Below are positions 52,632 to 60,754 of a DNA stretch of 64,000 nucleotides, piece after piece. The stretch comes from Luteococcus sp048595755. GTDB taxonomy: Bacteria > Actinomycetota > Actinomycetes > Propionibacteriales > Propionibacteriaceae. A program made the translations under genes and the position numbers. Numbering within the stretch: position 1 is the stretch's first letter; each line of letters starts with the position of its first letter. The stretch covers positions 186,001 through 250,000 of the forward strand of contig NZ_CP184360.1 of the NCBI RefSeq assembly GCF_048595755.1, read 5' to 3'. The notes under the pieces were generated by a model. That model had not been told where the DNA came from and searched no databases. It saw only the letters and a list, made by a program, of their open reading frames with translations.

Positions 52632-53321
52632 TCAACGACGCCGTGACGAGTCCATTCCGGGGCCGGTGGGTTCGTCGCCGAATCCCTGCTCGATGGCGTA
52701 GAGGGTCAGCTCCACGCGATTGTGCAACTGCAGCTTGCGCAGCACGTTCTGCACGTGGTTCTGCACCGTGCGGTGGCTGACGAACAGCTCATCGGCGATC
52801 TCCCGGTAGGCCAGTCCCTTGGCCACCCGGCGCAGCACGTCGATCTCACGCCGGGTCAGCTGCGCGCTGGTGGTGTTGCGTTCCTGGGCCACGGTGGCCA
52901 TGCGTCGGAACTCCCCCAGCACCAGGCCCGCCAGTCCGGGGGTGAACACGGCATCCCCGTCGGCGGTGCGCAGCACGCCCTCCACCAGTTCCGCCCGCGA
53001 GGCCGACTTCACCAGATAGCCCTTGGCCCCGGCCTTCACCGCCCGCAGCACGTCCTCGTGCTCGCCGGAGGCCGAGACCACCAGCACCTTGATGTCGGGG
53101 AATTCCTGCACCAGGACCTGGATGCAGCTGGCACCGTCGGGCTCCGGGATGCGCAGGTCCATCACGATCACGTCGGGCCGGGCCGCTCGGGCCCGACGCA
53201 GGCACTCGTCACCGTTGTGCGCGACGGCGACGATCTCGAAGCCCTCCCCCACCAGGTCTTCGGAGAGCGCCTCGATCCACATCGGGTGGTCATCCACCAA
53301 CATCACCCTGCGACTCGTCAT
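52632..53321 (-). CDS. NarL/LuxR-family response regulator (MacR-like)
   Basis: A 229-residue two-component regulator. Receiver domain: VMLVDDHPMWIEALSE, phosphoacceptor Asp in VIVMDLRIPEPDG, Lys in KGYLVKSA. The C-terminal LuxR-type helix-turn-helix reads LTRREIDVLRRVAKGLAYRE then VSHRTVQNHVQNVLRKL. ATG 53321 overlaps the sensor kinase stop (ATGA), so the pair is coupled. Targets unknown. Confidence 0.92.
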   Translation of the reverse strand: MTSRRVMLVDDHPMWIEALSEDLVGEGFEIVAVAHNGDECLRRARAARPDVIVMDLRIPEPDGASCIQVLVQEFPDIKVLVVSASGEHEDVLRAVKAGAKGYLVKSASRAELVEGVLRTADGDAVFTPGLAGLVLGEFRRMATVAQERNTTSAQLTRREIDVLRRVAKGLAYREIADELFVSHRTVQNHVQNVLRKLQLHNRVELTLYAIEQGFGDEPTGPGMDSSRRR

Positions 53322-54451
53322 TCGACCTCCTCCAGGGGAATTCGGAACTCCCACTCAACACCACGGTCAGGATGTGATCGTGCCACGGCCACCCCGCCGA
53401 TGTCACCGATGCGCCCCAGGATGGACTCGTTGATGCCCAGCCGACCGGACCCGATGGCCTGGTCCAACTGCTCGCGCGACATCCCGACGCCGTTGTCGCG
53501 GATCGAGACGGTGAGCTGCCCGTCCTCCTCCTCCAGCAGCACCCAGGCCCGTGCCTCGGGGCCGGCGTGCTTGGCCACGTTCAACAGCGCCTCGGAGACG
53601 GCGGCGTCCAGCTCCTGGGCCCGAGAGGTCGGCATCGGCACCTCTCCGGCCATCACCGAGACCGTGACCCGCTCCCCCGCATGGGCCTGCAGCATGGTGG
53701 CCACATCGGTGCGGGTCGCCGCTCCGGCCTCGAGCTGGCCGACGGAGCGGTCCTGCAGCAACCGTCGCAACAGGGCCTCCTGCTGACGCGCGGCACGCGC
53801 GAGCTGTTCCCCCTTGGGGCCCAGCGCCGGTCCTTCGCGTTCCACGAGCGCCAGCACCTGCAGGGCGCCGTCGTGCACGATCCGGTTGAGTCGGTCTCGT
53901 TCGGCCAGCACCGCGAGCCGGGCATTGCGGGCATCACGGTCAGCCATCGAGTCGCGCAGGGTGTCGACCATCGCAGCCAGCGCCCAGATCGACAGCCCCA
54001 GCAACACCGTGGCCGCCCAGACCCGATCGTCGGGCGGCTCCTGGACGAACTTCACCAGGGCGAGCAGCACACCGCTGCCCAGCCCCCACCACATCCCGCG
54101 CCACACCGCCACCACCAGCGGCGCGGCGGCGAACCAGTAGACCGGCACCGCCCGATAGCTGTCCATCAGGGCGTCGCGACCCAGGATCCAGCGGCTGCTG
54201 GCGAGCACCAGTGCGGTGATGAACACGTCGGCTCCCATCACCCACGGGGTGCGCATCGAGGGCCGTGACTGCCACAGCGAGACCATCGCCGTCCATCCGG
54301 TCATCACTGCGCAGGCAATGCACAGCGCGACGGGGTGCGCCACCTGGTCGAGTCGTAGCGCATTGACCACCAGCGCATGCAACAACAGCACCCAGCGCAG
54401 GCGATTGGTCACCTGGTAGAGCGGGTGGAGGATGTCGCTGGATGGCTGCAC
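53318..54451 (-). CDS. MacS-like sensor histidine kinase
   Basis: A 377-residue membrane kinase. N-terminal sensor part with five to six membrane helices (about residues 20-170, DUF5931/MacS type), then a HisKA_3 dimerisation helix with the phospho-His in RIVHDGALQVLALV and a HATPase domain with SEALLNVAKHA and IRDNGVGMS. GTG 54451 is preceded by TGAGG about eight bases upstream; the open frame to 54733 is unsupported. Partner of the regulator at 52632. Confidence 0.88.
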   Translation of the reverse strand: MQPSSDILHPLYQVTNRLRWVLLLHALVVNALRLDQVAHPVALCIACAVMTGWTAMVSLWQSRPSMRTPWVMGADVFITALVLASSRWILGRDALMDSYRAVPVYWFAAAPLVVAVWRGMWWGLGSGVLLALVKFVQEPPDDRVWAATVLLGLSIWALAAMVDTLRDSMADRDARNARLAVLAERDRLNRIVHDGALQVLALVEREGPALGPKGEQLARAARQQEALLRRLLQDRSVGQLEAGAATRTDVATMLQAHAGERVTVSVMAGEVPMPTSRAQELDAAVSEALLNVAKHAGPEARAWVLLEEEDGQLTVSIRDNGVGMSREQLDQAIGSGRLGINESILGRIGDIGGVAVARSHPDRGVEWEFRIPLEEVE

Positions 54452-54461
54452 TGCAGACGCC

Positions 54462-55442
54462 TCAGGAACTCCGGGTGTCGGGGTGATGGGGGTGCGGCTC
54501 GCCGGGCTGCCTCGCGGGCCCCTCATCGGTGCGCTGCAGGCGGGTGGCACGCACCGCCTGGCGTCGGGCATCGGCCTCGGCCGCGCGGCGGGCCTGCTCG
54601 CGTGCGGCCTCGGCGGCCATCGCCTGGGCCTGGGCCAGCTCGGCGGCCTCCGCCTCGCGCTCGGCGATGCGTTGCTGCTGCTCGGCGGCCTGACGAGCCT
54701 TGCGGGCTCGCGCCTCGGCCTTGGCCGCGGCATGGGAGGAGCGACGCTGCGCGGCCATTTGCTCGCGTCGTTCCACCACCGACATGTCCATGTAGACCTG
54801 CCCGGACAGCTCCATCAGCGCATACATCACCTCGTCGGTCACCGCGCGCAGGACGTACTCGTCGGGGGTGGGGGTTGCGAAGCGTTCCAGGTCCACGGGC
54901 TCCCCCACCAGCAGGTCGGGCGCCACCGTGCGGGCCAACAGCGACTGGTCGTGCCGCACCGCCACCGGGATGACCGGCGCACCGGTGGCCAGCGCCACCC
55001 GTGCGAGGAAGGTCTCCCCACGGTAGAGCCTGCCGTCGGGTGAGCGACCGCCCTCGGGGAAGATCGCAACCACTTCCCCGGCCTCCAGCACCGCGGTGGC
55101 GCGCCGCAGGGCGTCCTCCACCGGGTCGGGTTCGGGTGGGGTGGCACCCCTGCGGTTCACCACCCGACGCAGCAGCCCGACCGCGGTCTCGGCGGCGGGC
55201 GCGGCGGTGGTGATGGTGCGGACCCGCCTGCCACCGGGCCGACCGGGGACGTGGTCGAGGTGGGAGAGGTGGTTGAGCGCCAGGATCGCGGGTCCCTCGG
55301 CGGGGATGCGTTCCTCGCCCTCGACGTGCACCGACAGCTGTTCGGCGGCACCGCCCACCAGCGAGCGAGCCCGGTCCAGGGCGCCGAGGGGATCGGTTGC
55401 GTCCTGACCAGCGTGGTCGTGGTCGCCTTCGTGACTGCTCAT
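54462..55442 (-). CDS. PlsC-type 1-acyl-glycerol-3-phosphate acyltransferase with coiled-coil tail
   Basis: A 326-residue acyltransferase for phospholipid synthesis. Catalytic motif NHLSHLD (HX4D), acceptor motif FPEGGRSPDGRLYRGE and VIPVAVRHDQS. After residue 230 comes a long Ala/Glu/Arg-rich coiled coil. That tail is not part of the PlsC domain and may recruit partners. ATG 55442 has GAGAGGG upstream. Lies 11 bases upstream of the sensor kinase, likely one operon. Confidence 0.87.
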   Translation of the reverse strand: MSSHEGDHDHAGQDATDPLGALDRARSLVGGAAEQLSVHVEGEERIPAEGPAILALNHLSHLDHVPGRPGGRRVRTITTAAPAAETAVGLLRRVVNRRGATPPEPDPVEDALRRATAVLEAGEVVAIFPEGGRSPDGRLYRGETFLARVALATGAPVIPVAVRHDQSLLARTVAPDLLVGEPVDLERFATPTPDEYVLRAVTDEVMYALMELSGQVYMDMSVVERREQMAAQRRSSHAAAKAEARARKARQAAEQQQRIAEREAEAAELAQAQAMAAEAAREQARRAAEADARRQAVRATRLQRTDEGPARQPGEPHPHHPDTRSS

Positions 55443-55538
55443 CGCCGTGTCCCTCTCAGCCGTGGATGACCCTTCCAAGACTAGGTCAGTCCACGCCCCT
55501 GCCCGGGGAGGCTGCCGGGAACCGGCGCACCCCACGCA

Positions 55539-55544
55539 TAGGCT
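55539..55544 (+). promoter_or_regulatory. -10 element of the esterase gene (leaderless)
   Basis: TAGGCT seven bases before GTG 55552. Confidence 0.5.
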
Positions 55545-55551
55545 GGTGGCC

Positions 55552-56295
55552 GTGACCCCGACCACCATCAGTCCCTCGGCCGAGAGCTTCTCGGCCGGCG
55601 CCCCCGCAACCGTGGGCGTGTTGTTGTGCCACGGCTTCACCGGATCACCAGCCAGCCTGCGTCCGTTGGCGAACCACCTGGCCCAGTCGGGGCTGCGGGT
55701 CGAGCTGCCGCGCCTGCCCGGCCACGGCACCCACTGGCGTGAGTTGCAGCTCACCCAGTGGCAGGACTGGTATGCCGCGGTGGAGGCGCGCCTGCTGCAG
55801 CTGAACCAGGAGTGCAGTCGGGTCTTCGTCGTGGGCCTGTCGATGGGCGGCGCCCTGGCCCTGCGGCTGGCCCAGGAGCAGGACGTGGCTGGCCTGGTGC
55901 TGGTGAACCCGGCGATCGCGAGCCATGACTGGCGCATGCGGTTGCTCCCCGTGCTGAAGCACCTGGTTCCCACCACCTCGGCCATCGGCGACGACATCGC
56001 CCGCCCGGGCGTCACCGAGCACGGCTACCCGCGCACCCCGTTGCGGGCCGCCCATTCCATGATGCGGCTGTGGCAGACGGTGCGCGCCGAGCTGGCCCAT
56101 GTGGAGTGTGACGTGTTGTTGCTCACCTCGCGCGTCGACCACGTCGTCGACCGGGCCTCCGGCAGGATGCTCATGGAACAGCTCCCCCACGTGGAGCGGG
56201 TGTGGTTGGACAAGAGCCACCACGTCGCGACCCTGGACCACGACGCGGAGCTGGTGCAGCAACTCACCCTTGACTTCATCGAGGCACGACGATGA
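55552..56295 (+). CDS. Carboxylesterase-like alpha/beta hydrolase
   Basis: A 247-residue serine hydrolase close to the Est30/monoacylglycerol lipase type. Oxyanion strand GVLLCHGFTGSPASLRP, nucleophile in VVGLSMGGALALRLA, Asp in LLLTSRVDHVVD and His in LDKSHHVATLD. GTG 55552 is chosen on leaderless spacing; earlier in-frame codons extend into the divergent acyltransferase promoter. The stop overlaps the next ATG (ATGA). Confidence 0.9.
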   Translation: MTPTTISPSAESFSAGAPATVGVLLCHGFTGSPASLRPLANHLAQSGLRVELPRLPGHGTHWRELQLTQWQDWYAAVEARLLQLNQECSRVFVVGLSMGGALALRLAQEQDVAGLVLVNPAIASHDWRMRLLPVLKHLVPTTSAIGDDIARPGVTEHGYPRTPLRAAHSMMRLWQTVRAELAHVECDVLLLTSRVDHVVDRASGRMLMEQLPHVERVWLDKSHHVATLDHDAELVQQLTLDFIEARR

Positions 56296-56678
56296 GCCAC
56301 GACGAATCCCCACAGGACCTCGACGCGCGATTTCGACGCATCGTCGATGCGGAGTTCGGTCCCCACGCCGAGTCAGACCAGCCCGAGTCAGAGCCCTTCA
56401 ACATGACCGAGGCGATGGACCGGGTCGACCCCGATGAACCCGACGAACCCTTCGTGCCACCACAGCCCTTGCCCCAACCCATCGCCCCGGGCCCCTTCCT
56501 GGCCAGCAGCTTGCTGATGTCCTTCTCGGTGGTGGTCTTCCTGGGGGCCCTGTTCGGCGCCCATGTGAAAGCCCTGCTGGGCTGGGCGGCGGCCACCTTC
56601 GTACTGGGCATGGTGGTGGCCTTGCGCAACCTGCCCAAGGATCCGCCCGATCCGGACGACGACGGCGCCCGGGTCTGA
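56292..56678 (+). CDS. Small membrane protein of unknown function
   Basis: A 128-residue protein with an acidic, Pro-rich cytoplasmic N-terminus (about residues 1-72) and two hydrophobic helices (SLLMSFSVVVFLGALFGA and LLGWAAATFVLGMVVAL), ending in an acidic tail. Not recognised. Its translational coupling to the esterase suggests shared regulation. Similar short proteins occur at this position in related actinomycetes, by inference. Confidence 0.65.
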   Translation: MSHDESPQDLDARFRRIVDAEFGPHAESDQPESEPFNMTEAMDRVDPDEPDEPFVPPQPLPQPIAPGPFLASSLLMSFSVVVFLGALFGAHVKALLGWAAATFVLGMVVALRNLPKDPPDPDDDGARV

Positions 56679-56695
56679 GCCTTCGTCCCGCCGGC

Positions 56696-57736
56696 TCAGA
56701 CCCGGTGCGGCTCCATCAGGCGTGCTCGCAGCCGACGCAGACCACGCCGGCGCCGACGCGGCCAGAAACCGCGGGTCACACCGGGCGGCTCGTCGATCGA
56801 GTGCCGGGCCAGGTCTGCGGCACCCACCAGTCCGGCGTCGTTGTGGAATTCGGCGATCACCAGTTTGGCCGGCGGCCGGAAGCCCCGCCCGGTGAGGGTT
56901 CGGTCGAAGGCCTGCTGGGCGGGTTTGAGCAGCAGGTCGCCGGCGGCGCTGACCCCACCGCCGATCACGAACAGGTCGGGGTCGAGGGCCGCTGCCATGT
57001 TGGCGATGCCTCGGCCGAGCCAGGTGCCCACGTCGCTGATCAATTCGGTGGCCATCTGGTCGCCGTCCATCGCGGCCGCGGTGACGTCGGGCCCGACGAG
57101 GGCGTCGATGTCACCACCGATGCGCTCCAACAGCGGCTGGGCCTGGGGTGAGTTCTCGCGCAGCAGCGCCTTCGCGTCACGCACCAGCGAGTTCCCCGAC
57201 GCGTACTGTTCCCAACACCCCCGGTTTCCGCACGGGCACCAGTGCCCGTCGGGCACCACCCCCATGTGGCCGAACTCGCCGGCCATGCCGTAGCGCCCCC
57301 GGAAGAGTCGGCCGTCCACCACCAGGGCACCACCGATGCCGGTCCCCAAGGTGATGCACACCATCACGTGGGCGTGCTGCCCCGCGCCGAAGCGGTACTC
57401 GGCCCACGCTGCGGCATTGGCGTCATTGTCCACCAGCACCGGAAGGTCGATGCGCTGGTTCAGCCGGGCTCGCAGCGGTTCGTTGCGCCAGGCCAGGTGG
57501 GGCGAGAAACGCACGACGGCCTGGTCGGTGTCCACCCATCCGGCGGCGCCGATGCCGACCGCGACCACCTCGTGGACCGCGGTCAGTTCCTCCACCGCAG
57601 CGACGATCGCGTCCTCGACCGCCTCCGGGCTGCGCGAGGGGGTGGGGCGTTGCAGGCGACGCAGGATGCGCCCCTGGTCGTCGACCACTCCGGCCGCAAC
57701 CTTGGTCCCGCCAATGTCGATTCCGATGCTCAGCAC
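56696..57736 (-). CDS. glk: ROK-family glucokinase
   Basis: A 346-residue sugar kinase phosphorylating glucose. ATP loop SIGIDIGGTKVAAGVVD, sugar-binding VLVDNDANAAAWAE, ITLGTGIGGALV and the ROK zinc site HMGVVPDGHWCPCGNRGCWE, with C-X-C-G-X2-G-C spacing. An Arg-rich tail of about 25 residues follows the domain. GTG start at 57736. Repressor-type ROK proteins have an N-terminal helix-turn-helix, absent here, so it is an enzyme. Confidence 0.93.
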   Translation of the reverse strand: MLSIGIDIGGTKVAAGVVDDQGRILRRLQRPTPSRSPEAVEDAIVAAVEELTAVHEVVAVGIGAAGWVDTDQAVVRFSPHLAWRNEPLRARLNQRIDLPVLVDNDANAAAWAEYRFGAGQHAHVMVCITLGTGIGGALVVDGRLFRGRYGMAGEFGHMGVVPDGHWCPCGNRGCWEQYASGNSLVRDAKALLRENSPQAQPLLERIGGDIDALVGPDVTAAAMDGDQMATELISDVGTWLGRGIANMAAALDPDLFVIGGGVSAAGDLLLKPAQQAFDRTLTGRGFRPPAKLVIAEFHNDAGLVGAADLARHSIDEPPGVTRGFWPRRRRRGLRRLRARLMEPHRV

Positions 57737-57929
57737 TCGGGTCCGCCTGTCTGTCCTTGCTGTCGTGGCCCGTGCGAGTCGATGTGCTCTGCCACGGGCA
57801 CCGAGCCCAGCGGGATCAGGGTCATGCCCTGGTCACTCGCGCATCCTGCCCACCATTCGTCTGGGGCGATGCCGCCTGTGGGACAGCCCGGTGATTGCAT
57901 TCTAGGGGAAAAGTGTCAGAGGCGGCCCC

Positions 57930-57935
57930 TAGCCT
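57930..57935 (+). promoter_or_regulatory. -10 element of the DEDD/GIY-YIG gene (leaderless)
   Basis: TAGCCT seven bases before ATG 57943. Confidence 0.5.
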
Positions 57936-57942
57936 CCCTGTC

Positions 57943-59721
57943 ATGACCACCGCTGCCTACCGGATCGACCAGCCGAGCTTCGAGGATCTGGGCACTCCCC
58001 TGCCCGATGTCACCTTCGTCGTCGTGGACCTCGAGACCACCGGTCACGGCCCGGACAGCGCCATCACCGAGATCGGCGCGGTCAAGGTGCGCGGCGGCGA
58101 GGTGGTCGGAGAATTCCAGACGCTGGTCAATCCCGGCACCCACATCCCGGCGGTGGTGGCGGTCCTCACCGGGATCACCAATGCCATGGTGCTCGGCCAG
58201 CCCCGCATCGGCCAGGTGCTTCCCAGCTTCCTGGAGTTCAGTCGTGACGCCGTGCTGGTGGCCCACAATGCCGGCTTCGACATCGGCTTCCTCAAGCGCG
58301 CCTGCGCCGAGCAGGGCACGTCCTGGCCGGGCAATGCGGTGGTCGACACCGTGGCCCTGGCCCGGCAGGTCCTGCTGCGCGACGAGGTGCCCAACTGCAA
58401 GCTGGGCACCCTCGCCCAGCACTTCCGGGCGACCACGGAGCCGAACCATCGGGCCCTGTCGGACGCACGCGCCACCGTGGACGTGCTGCACGGCCTGTTG
58501 GAACGCATCGGCAACCTGGGCGTGGACACCCTGGAGGACCTGGTGGAGTTCACCCATCGGGTCTCCCCGCAGCGACGCGCCAAGCGGGTGTGGGCCAAGC
58601 AGCTGCCCACCGGCCCGGGGGTCTATGCCTTCCACGCCGACCATCGTCGCGATGACGGCAGCACCCATCGCGAGATCCTCTACGTGGGCAAGAGCAAGAA
58701 CATCCGCACCCGGGTGCGTACCTACTTCACGGCCTCCGAGAAGCGTGCCCGGATGGAGGAGATGTTGCGAGTGGCGACCGGGGTCGAGGCCCACGAGTGC
58801 ACCACCGCGCTGGAGGCAGAGGTGCGCGAATTGCGCATGATCCGGGCCCACGCGCCGCGTTACAACCGCAGGTCACGCAACCAGGACCGACTGTTGTGGG
58901 TGAAGCTGACCCAGGAGGCCTTCCCCCGCCTGTCGGTGGTGCGCCGCGTGCTCGACGACGAGTGTGACTACTGGGGTCCCTTCCGCAGCCGCCAGGTGGC
59001 CGATGATGCCGTGCTGGCCCTCTACGACGCCTTCCCCATCCGGCAGTGCACCAAGCGCCTCAGCACTCGACGCCCCAGCCAGGCCTGCGCCCTGGCCGAG
59101 ATGGGACGCTGTCTGGCCCCGTGTGAACTCGACGACCGCAGCGCGGACTACCCGCAGGTCGTGGAGCAGGTGCGTCGCGCCATCACCAGCGACGTGCGCC
59201 CCGTCCTGACCAGCGTGGGTCAGCGGCTCGGCCGGCTGGTGGAACAGCAACGTTTCGAGGAGGCGCAGACGGTCTCGGACAGGTTGGAGAACTATGCGCG
59301 GGTGACCCTGCGCGGCCAGCGATTGGCGGCCGTGGCCCGCTGCCCGCAGATCGTGGCTGCCCTGCCGCATCCCGAGGGTGGGTGGCAGATCCACGTGATG
59401 CGCCACGGCCGCTTGGCCGCGGCAGCGCGCAGCCTGCCCGGTGAGGTGCCCCAACGGGTGGCCCGCGAGGCGGTGGCCCGGGCCGAGACGGTCTTGCCCA
59501 CCAGGAGTGGCATGCCGGCCGCCACCATCGAGGAGTGCGAACTGCTGGCCGCCTGGCTCGAGCGTCCGGGCGTGCGGCTGATGGACATCGACGGGGAATG
59601 GAGCTGGCCGCGCCATGTCGGTCTGAGCCAAGGGGATCTGGCCCGTCTCACGATCGGGGCGGGTTCACCCTCGGCGCAGGCTCACAGCCCCAGCGAGAAG
59701 GTGGACTCCAGGTCGTGCTGA
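57943..59721 (+). CDS. DEDD exonuclease / GIY-YIG (UvrC-like) fusion nuclease
   Basis: A 592-residue fusion. Residues about 20-190 form a DnaQ-like 3'-5' exonuclease (VVVDLETTGHGPDSAITEIG, HNAGFDIGFLKRA, HRALSDARATVDV). Residues about 215-310 form a GIY-YIG domain (GPGVYAFHAD, YVGKSKNIRTRVRTYF) as in the N-terminus of UvrC. The UvrC-like part continues with a Cys cluster (QCTKRL..ACALAEMGRCLAPC) and a UVR-like helix pair. The second UvrC nuclease is missing. Corresponds to the M. tuberculosis Rv2191 type; probably DNA repair. The 3' end overlaps the convergent lrp-type gene by 40 bases. Confidence 0.9.
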   Translation: MTTAAYRIDQPSFEDLGTPLPDVTFVVVDLETTGHGPDSAITEIGAVKVRGGEVVGEFQTLVNPGTHIPAVVAVLTGITNAMVLGQPRIGQVLPSFLEFSRDAVLVAHNAGFDIGFLKRACAEQGTSWPGNAVVDTVALARQVLLRDEVPNCKLGTLAQHFRATTEPNHRALSDARATVDVLHGLLERIGNLGVDTLEDLVEFTHRVSPQRRAKRVWAKQLPTGPGVYAFHADHRRDDGSTHREILYVGKSKNIRTRVRTYFTASEKRARMEEMLRVATGVEAHECTTALEAEVRELRMIRAHAPRYNRRSRNQDRLLWVKLTQEAFPRLSVVRRVLDDECDYWGPFRSRQVADDAVLALYDAFPIRQCTKRLSTRRPSQACALAEMGRCLAPCELDDRSADYPQVVEQVRRAITSDVRPVLTSVGQRLGRLVEQQRFEEAQTVSDRLENYARVTLRGQRLAAVARCPQIVAALPHPEGGWQIHVMRHGRLAAAARSLPGEVPQRVAREAVARAETVLPTRSGMPAATIEECELLAAWLERPGVRLMDIDGEWSWPRHVGLSQGDLARLTIGAGSPSAQAHSPSEKVDSRSC

Positions 59722-59957
59722 CTGTAGGCACGGAAGGCGATGTGCGTCTCGGTCTCGAGCACGCCCGGCACCTTGTTCAGGTGGTCCGCGATGACCGTGG
59801 ACACCTCGTCGGTGTCGCGCACCCGCACCATGACGATCAGGTCGATCGCCCCGGTCACTGAGTAGACCTCACTGACACCGTCGAGGGCGGCGATCTCCTG
59901 CGCGACCTCGGGGATTCGGGAGACTTCGGCCTTGACGAAGGAAATGGCGGTGATCAT
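59682..59957 (-). CDS. Lrp/AsnC ligand-binding domain protein (no HTH)
   Basis: A 91-residue stand-alone RAM/AsnC_trans_reg domain: TAISFVKAEVSRIPEVAQEI, VSEVYSVTGAIDLIVMVRV and an antiparallel last strand. The DNA-binding helix-turn-helix of full Lrp proteins is absent, so it likely binds amino acids as a small oligomer and works with another factor. ATG 59957 is leaderless, seven bases after TAGGAT. Convergent overlap of 40 bases with the nuclease gene. Confidence 0.88.
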   Translation of the reverse strand: MITAISFVKAEVSRIPEVAQEIAALDGVSEVYSVTGAIDLIVMVRVRDTDEVSTVIADHLNKVPGVLETETHIAFRAYSQHDLESTFSLGL

Positions 59958-59964
59958 GGTCCTG

Positions 59965-59970
59965 ATCCTA
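59965..59970 (-). promoter_or_regulatory. -10 element of the Lrp-domain gene (leaderless)
   Basis: TAGGAT on the minus strand, seven bases before ATG 59957. Confidence 0.5.
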
Positions 59971-59992
59971 GGGCCTGTGTCGTCCCAACGGA

Positions 59993-60030
59993 CCAGCGGC
60001 CGCCGCCCCATGCAGGACGACGGCCGCTGG
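59993..60030 (-). terminator. Hairpin terminator after the cyclophilin gene
   Basis: Perfect 10-bp stem CCAGCGGCCG / CGGCCGCTGG with an 18-base loop, 20 bases past the cyclophilin stop on the minus strand. A 12-bp palindrome CTTCGTACGAAG follows the gene at 60036-60047. Confidence 0.5.
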
Positions 60031-60049
60031 CAGCGCTTCGTACGAAGGG

Positions 60050-60562
60050 TCAGGCGATCTCGACCGACTCGATGACGACCGGATCGACCGGACGATCCAT
60101 CCGGCCGGTGGGCACGGAGGCGATCTTGTCGACGACCTTCTTGCTCTGTTCGTCGGTGACCTCACCGAAGATGGTGTGGCGACGGTTCAGGTGCGGCGTG
60201 GGAGCCACGGTGATGAAGAACTGCGAGCCGTTGGTGCCGGGGCCGGCATTGGCCATGGCCAGCAGGTAGGGCTTGTTGAAGACGAGCTCGGGGTGGAACT
60301 CGTCCTCGAACTGGTAGCCGGGGCCACCGGTGCCGGTGCCCAGCGGGCAGCCGCCCTGGATCATGAAGCCGTCGATGATGCGGTGGAAGCCCAAGCCGTC
60401 GTAGAAGTTGCCGGTGGCCTTCTCGCCGGTCTTCGGGTCGATGTACTCCTTGGTGCCATTGGCCAGGCCGACGAAGTTCTCGACCGTCTTGGGAGCCTGG
60501 TCGGCGAACAGCTCGATGATGATGTCGCCGAGGTTCGTGTGCAGGGTTGCAGTGGATGCCAC
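60050..60562 (-). CDS. ppiA: Cyclophilin-type peptidyl-prolyl cis-trans isomerase
   Basis: A 170-residue cytoplasmic cyclophilin. Signatures: TNLGDIIIELFADQAPKTVE, FYDGLGFHRIIDGFMIQGGC (catalytic Arg in FHRII), NAGPGTNGSQFFITVAP and RHTIFGEV. No signal peptide or membrane segment. GTG 60562 has GAGAGGAA upstream; the open frame to 60604 is unsupported. Divergent from the gene at 60755. Confidence 0.94.
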   Translation of the reverse strand: MASTATLHTNLGDIIIELFADQAPKTVENFVGLANGTKEYIDPKTGEKATGNFYDGLGFHRIIDGFMIQGGCPLGTGTGGPGYQFEDEFHPELVFNKPYLLAMANAGPGTNGSQFFITVAPTPHLNRRHTIFGEVTDEQSKKVVDKIASVPTGRMDRPVDPVVIESVEIA

Positions 60563-60699
60563 TGTGGTTCCTCTCGTTGCGGGGGGCCGTGCGGCCGTCT
60601 TCACGAGACTATCCGGTCACACCATCGGTTCACCGCACGCCGCTGTTCGCTCTTGGTGGAGTCATCCCCAAATCCATGTTCTGCCGCACCAACCTTGGG

Positions 60700-60705
60700 T
60701 AGCGT
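60700..60705 (+). promoter_or_regulatory. -10 element with a leaderless in-frame start at 60713
   Basis: TAGCGT seven bases before GTG 60713, which is in frame with the gene whose Shine-Dalgarno-supported start is GTG 60755. Confidence 0.45.
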
Positions 60706-60754
60706 GGTGGCGGTGCTCGATCACGAGCCCCTGTCAACGAACATCGGAGGAAAC

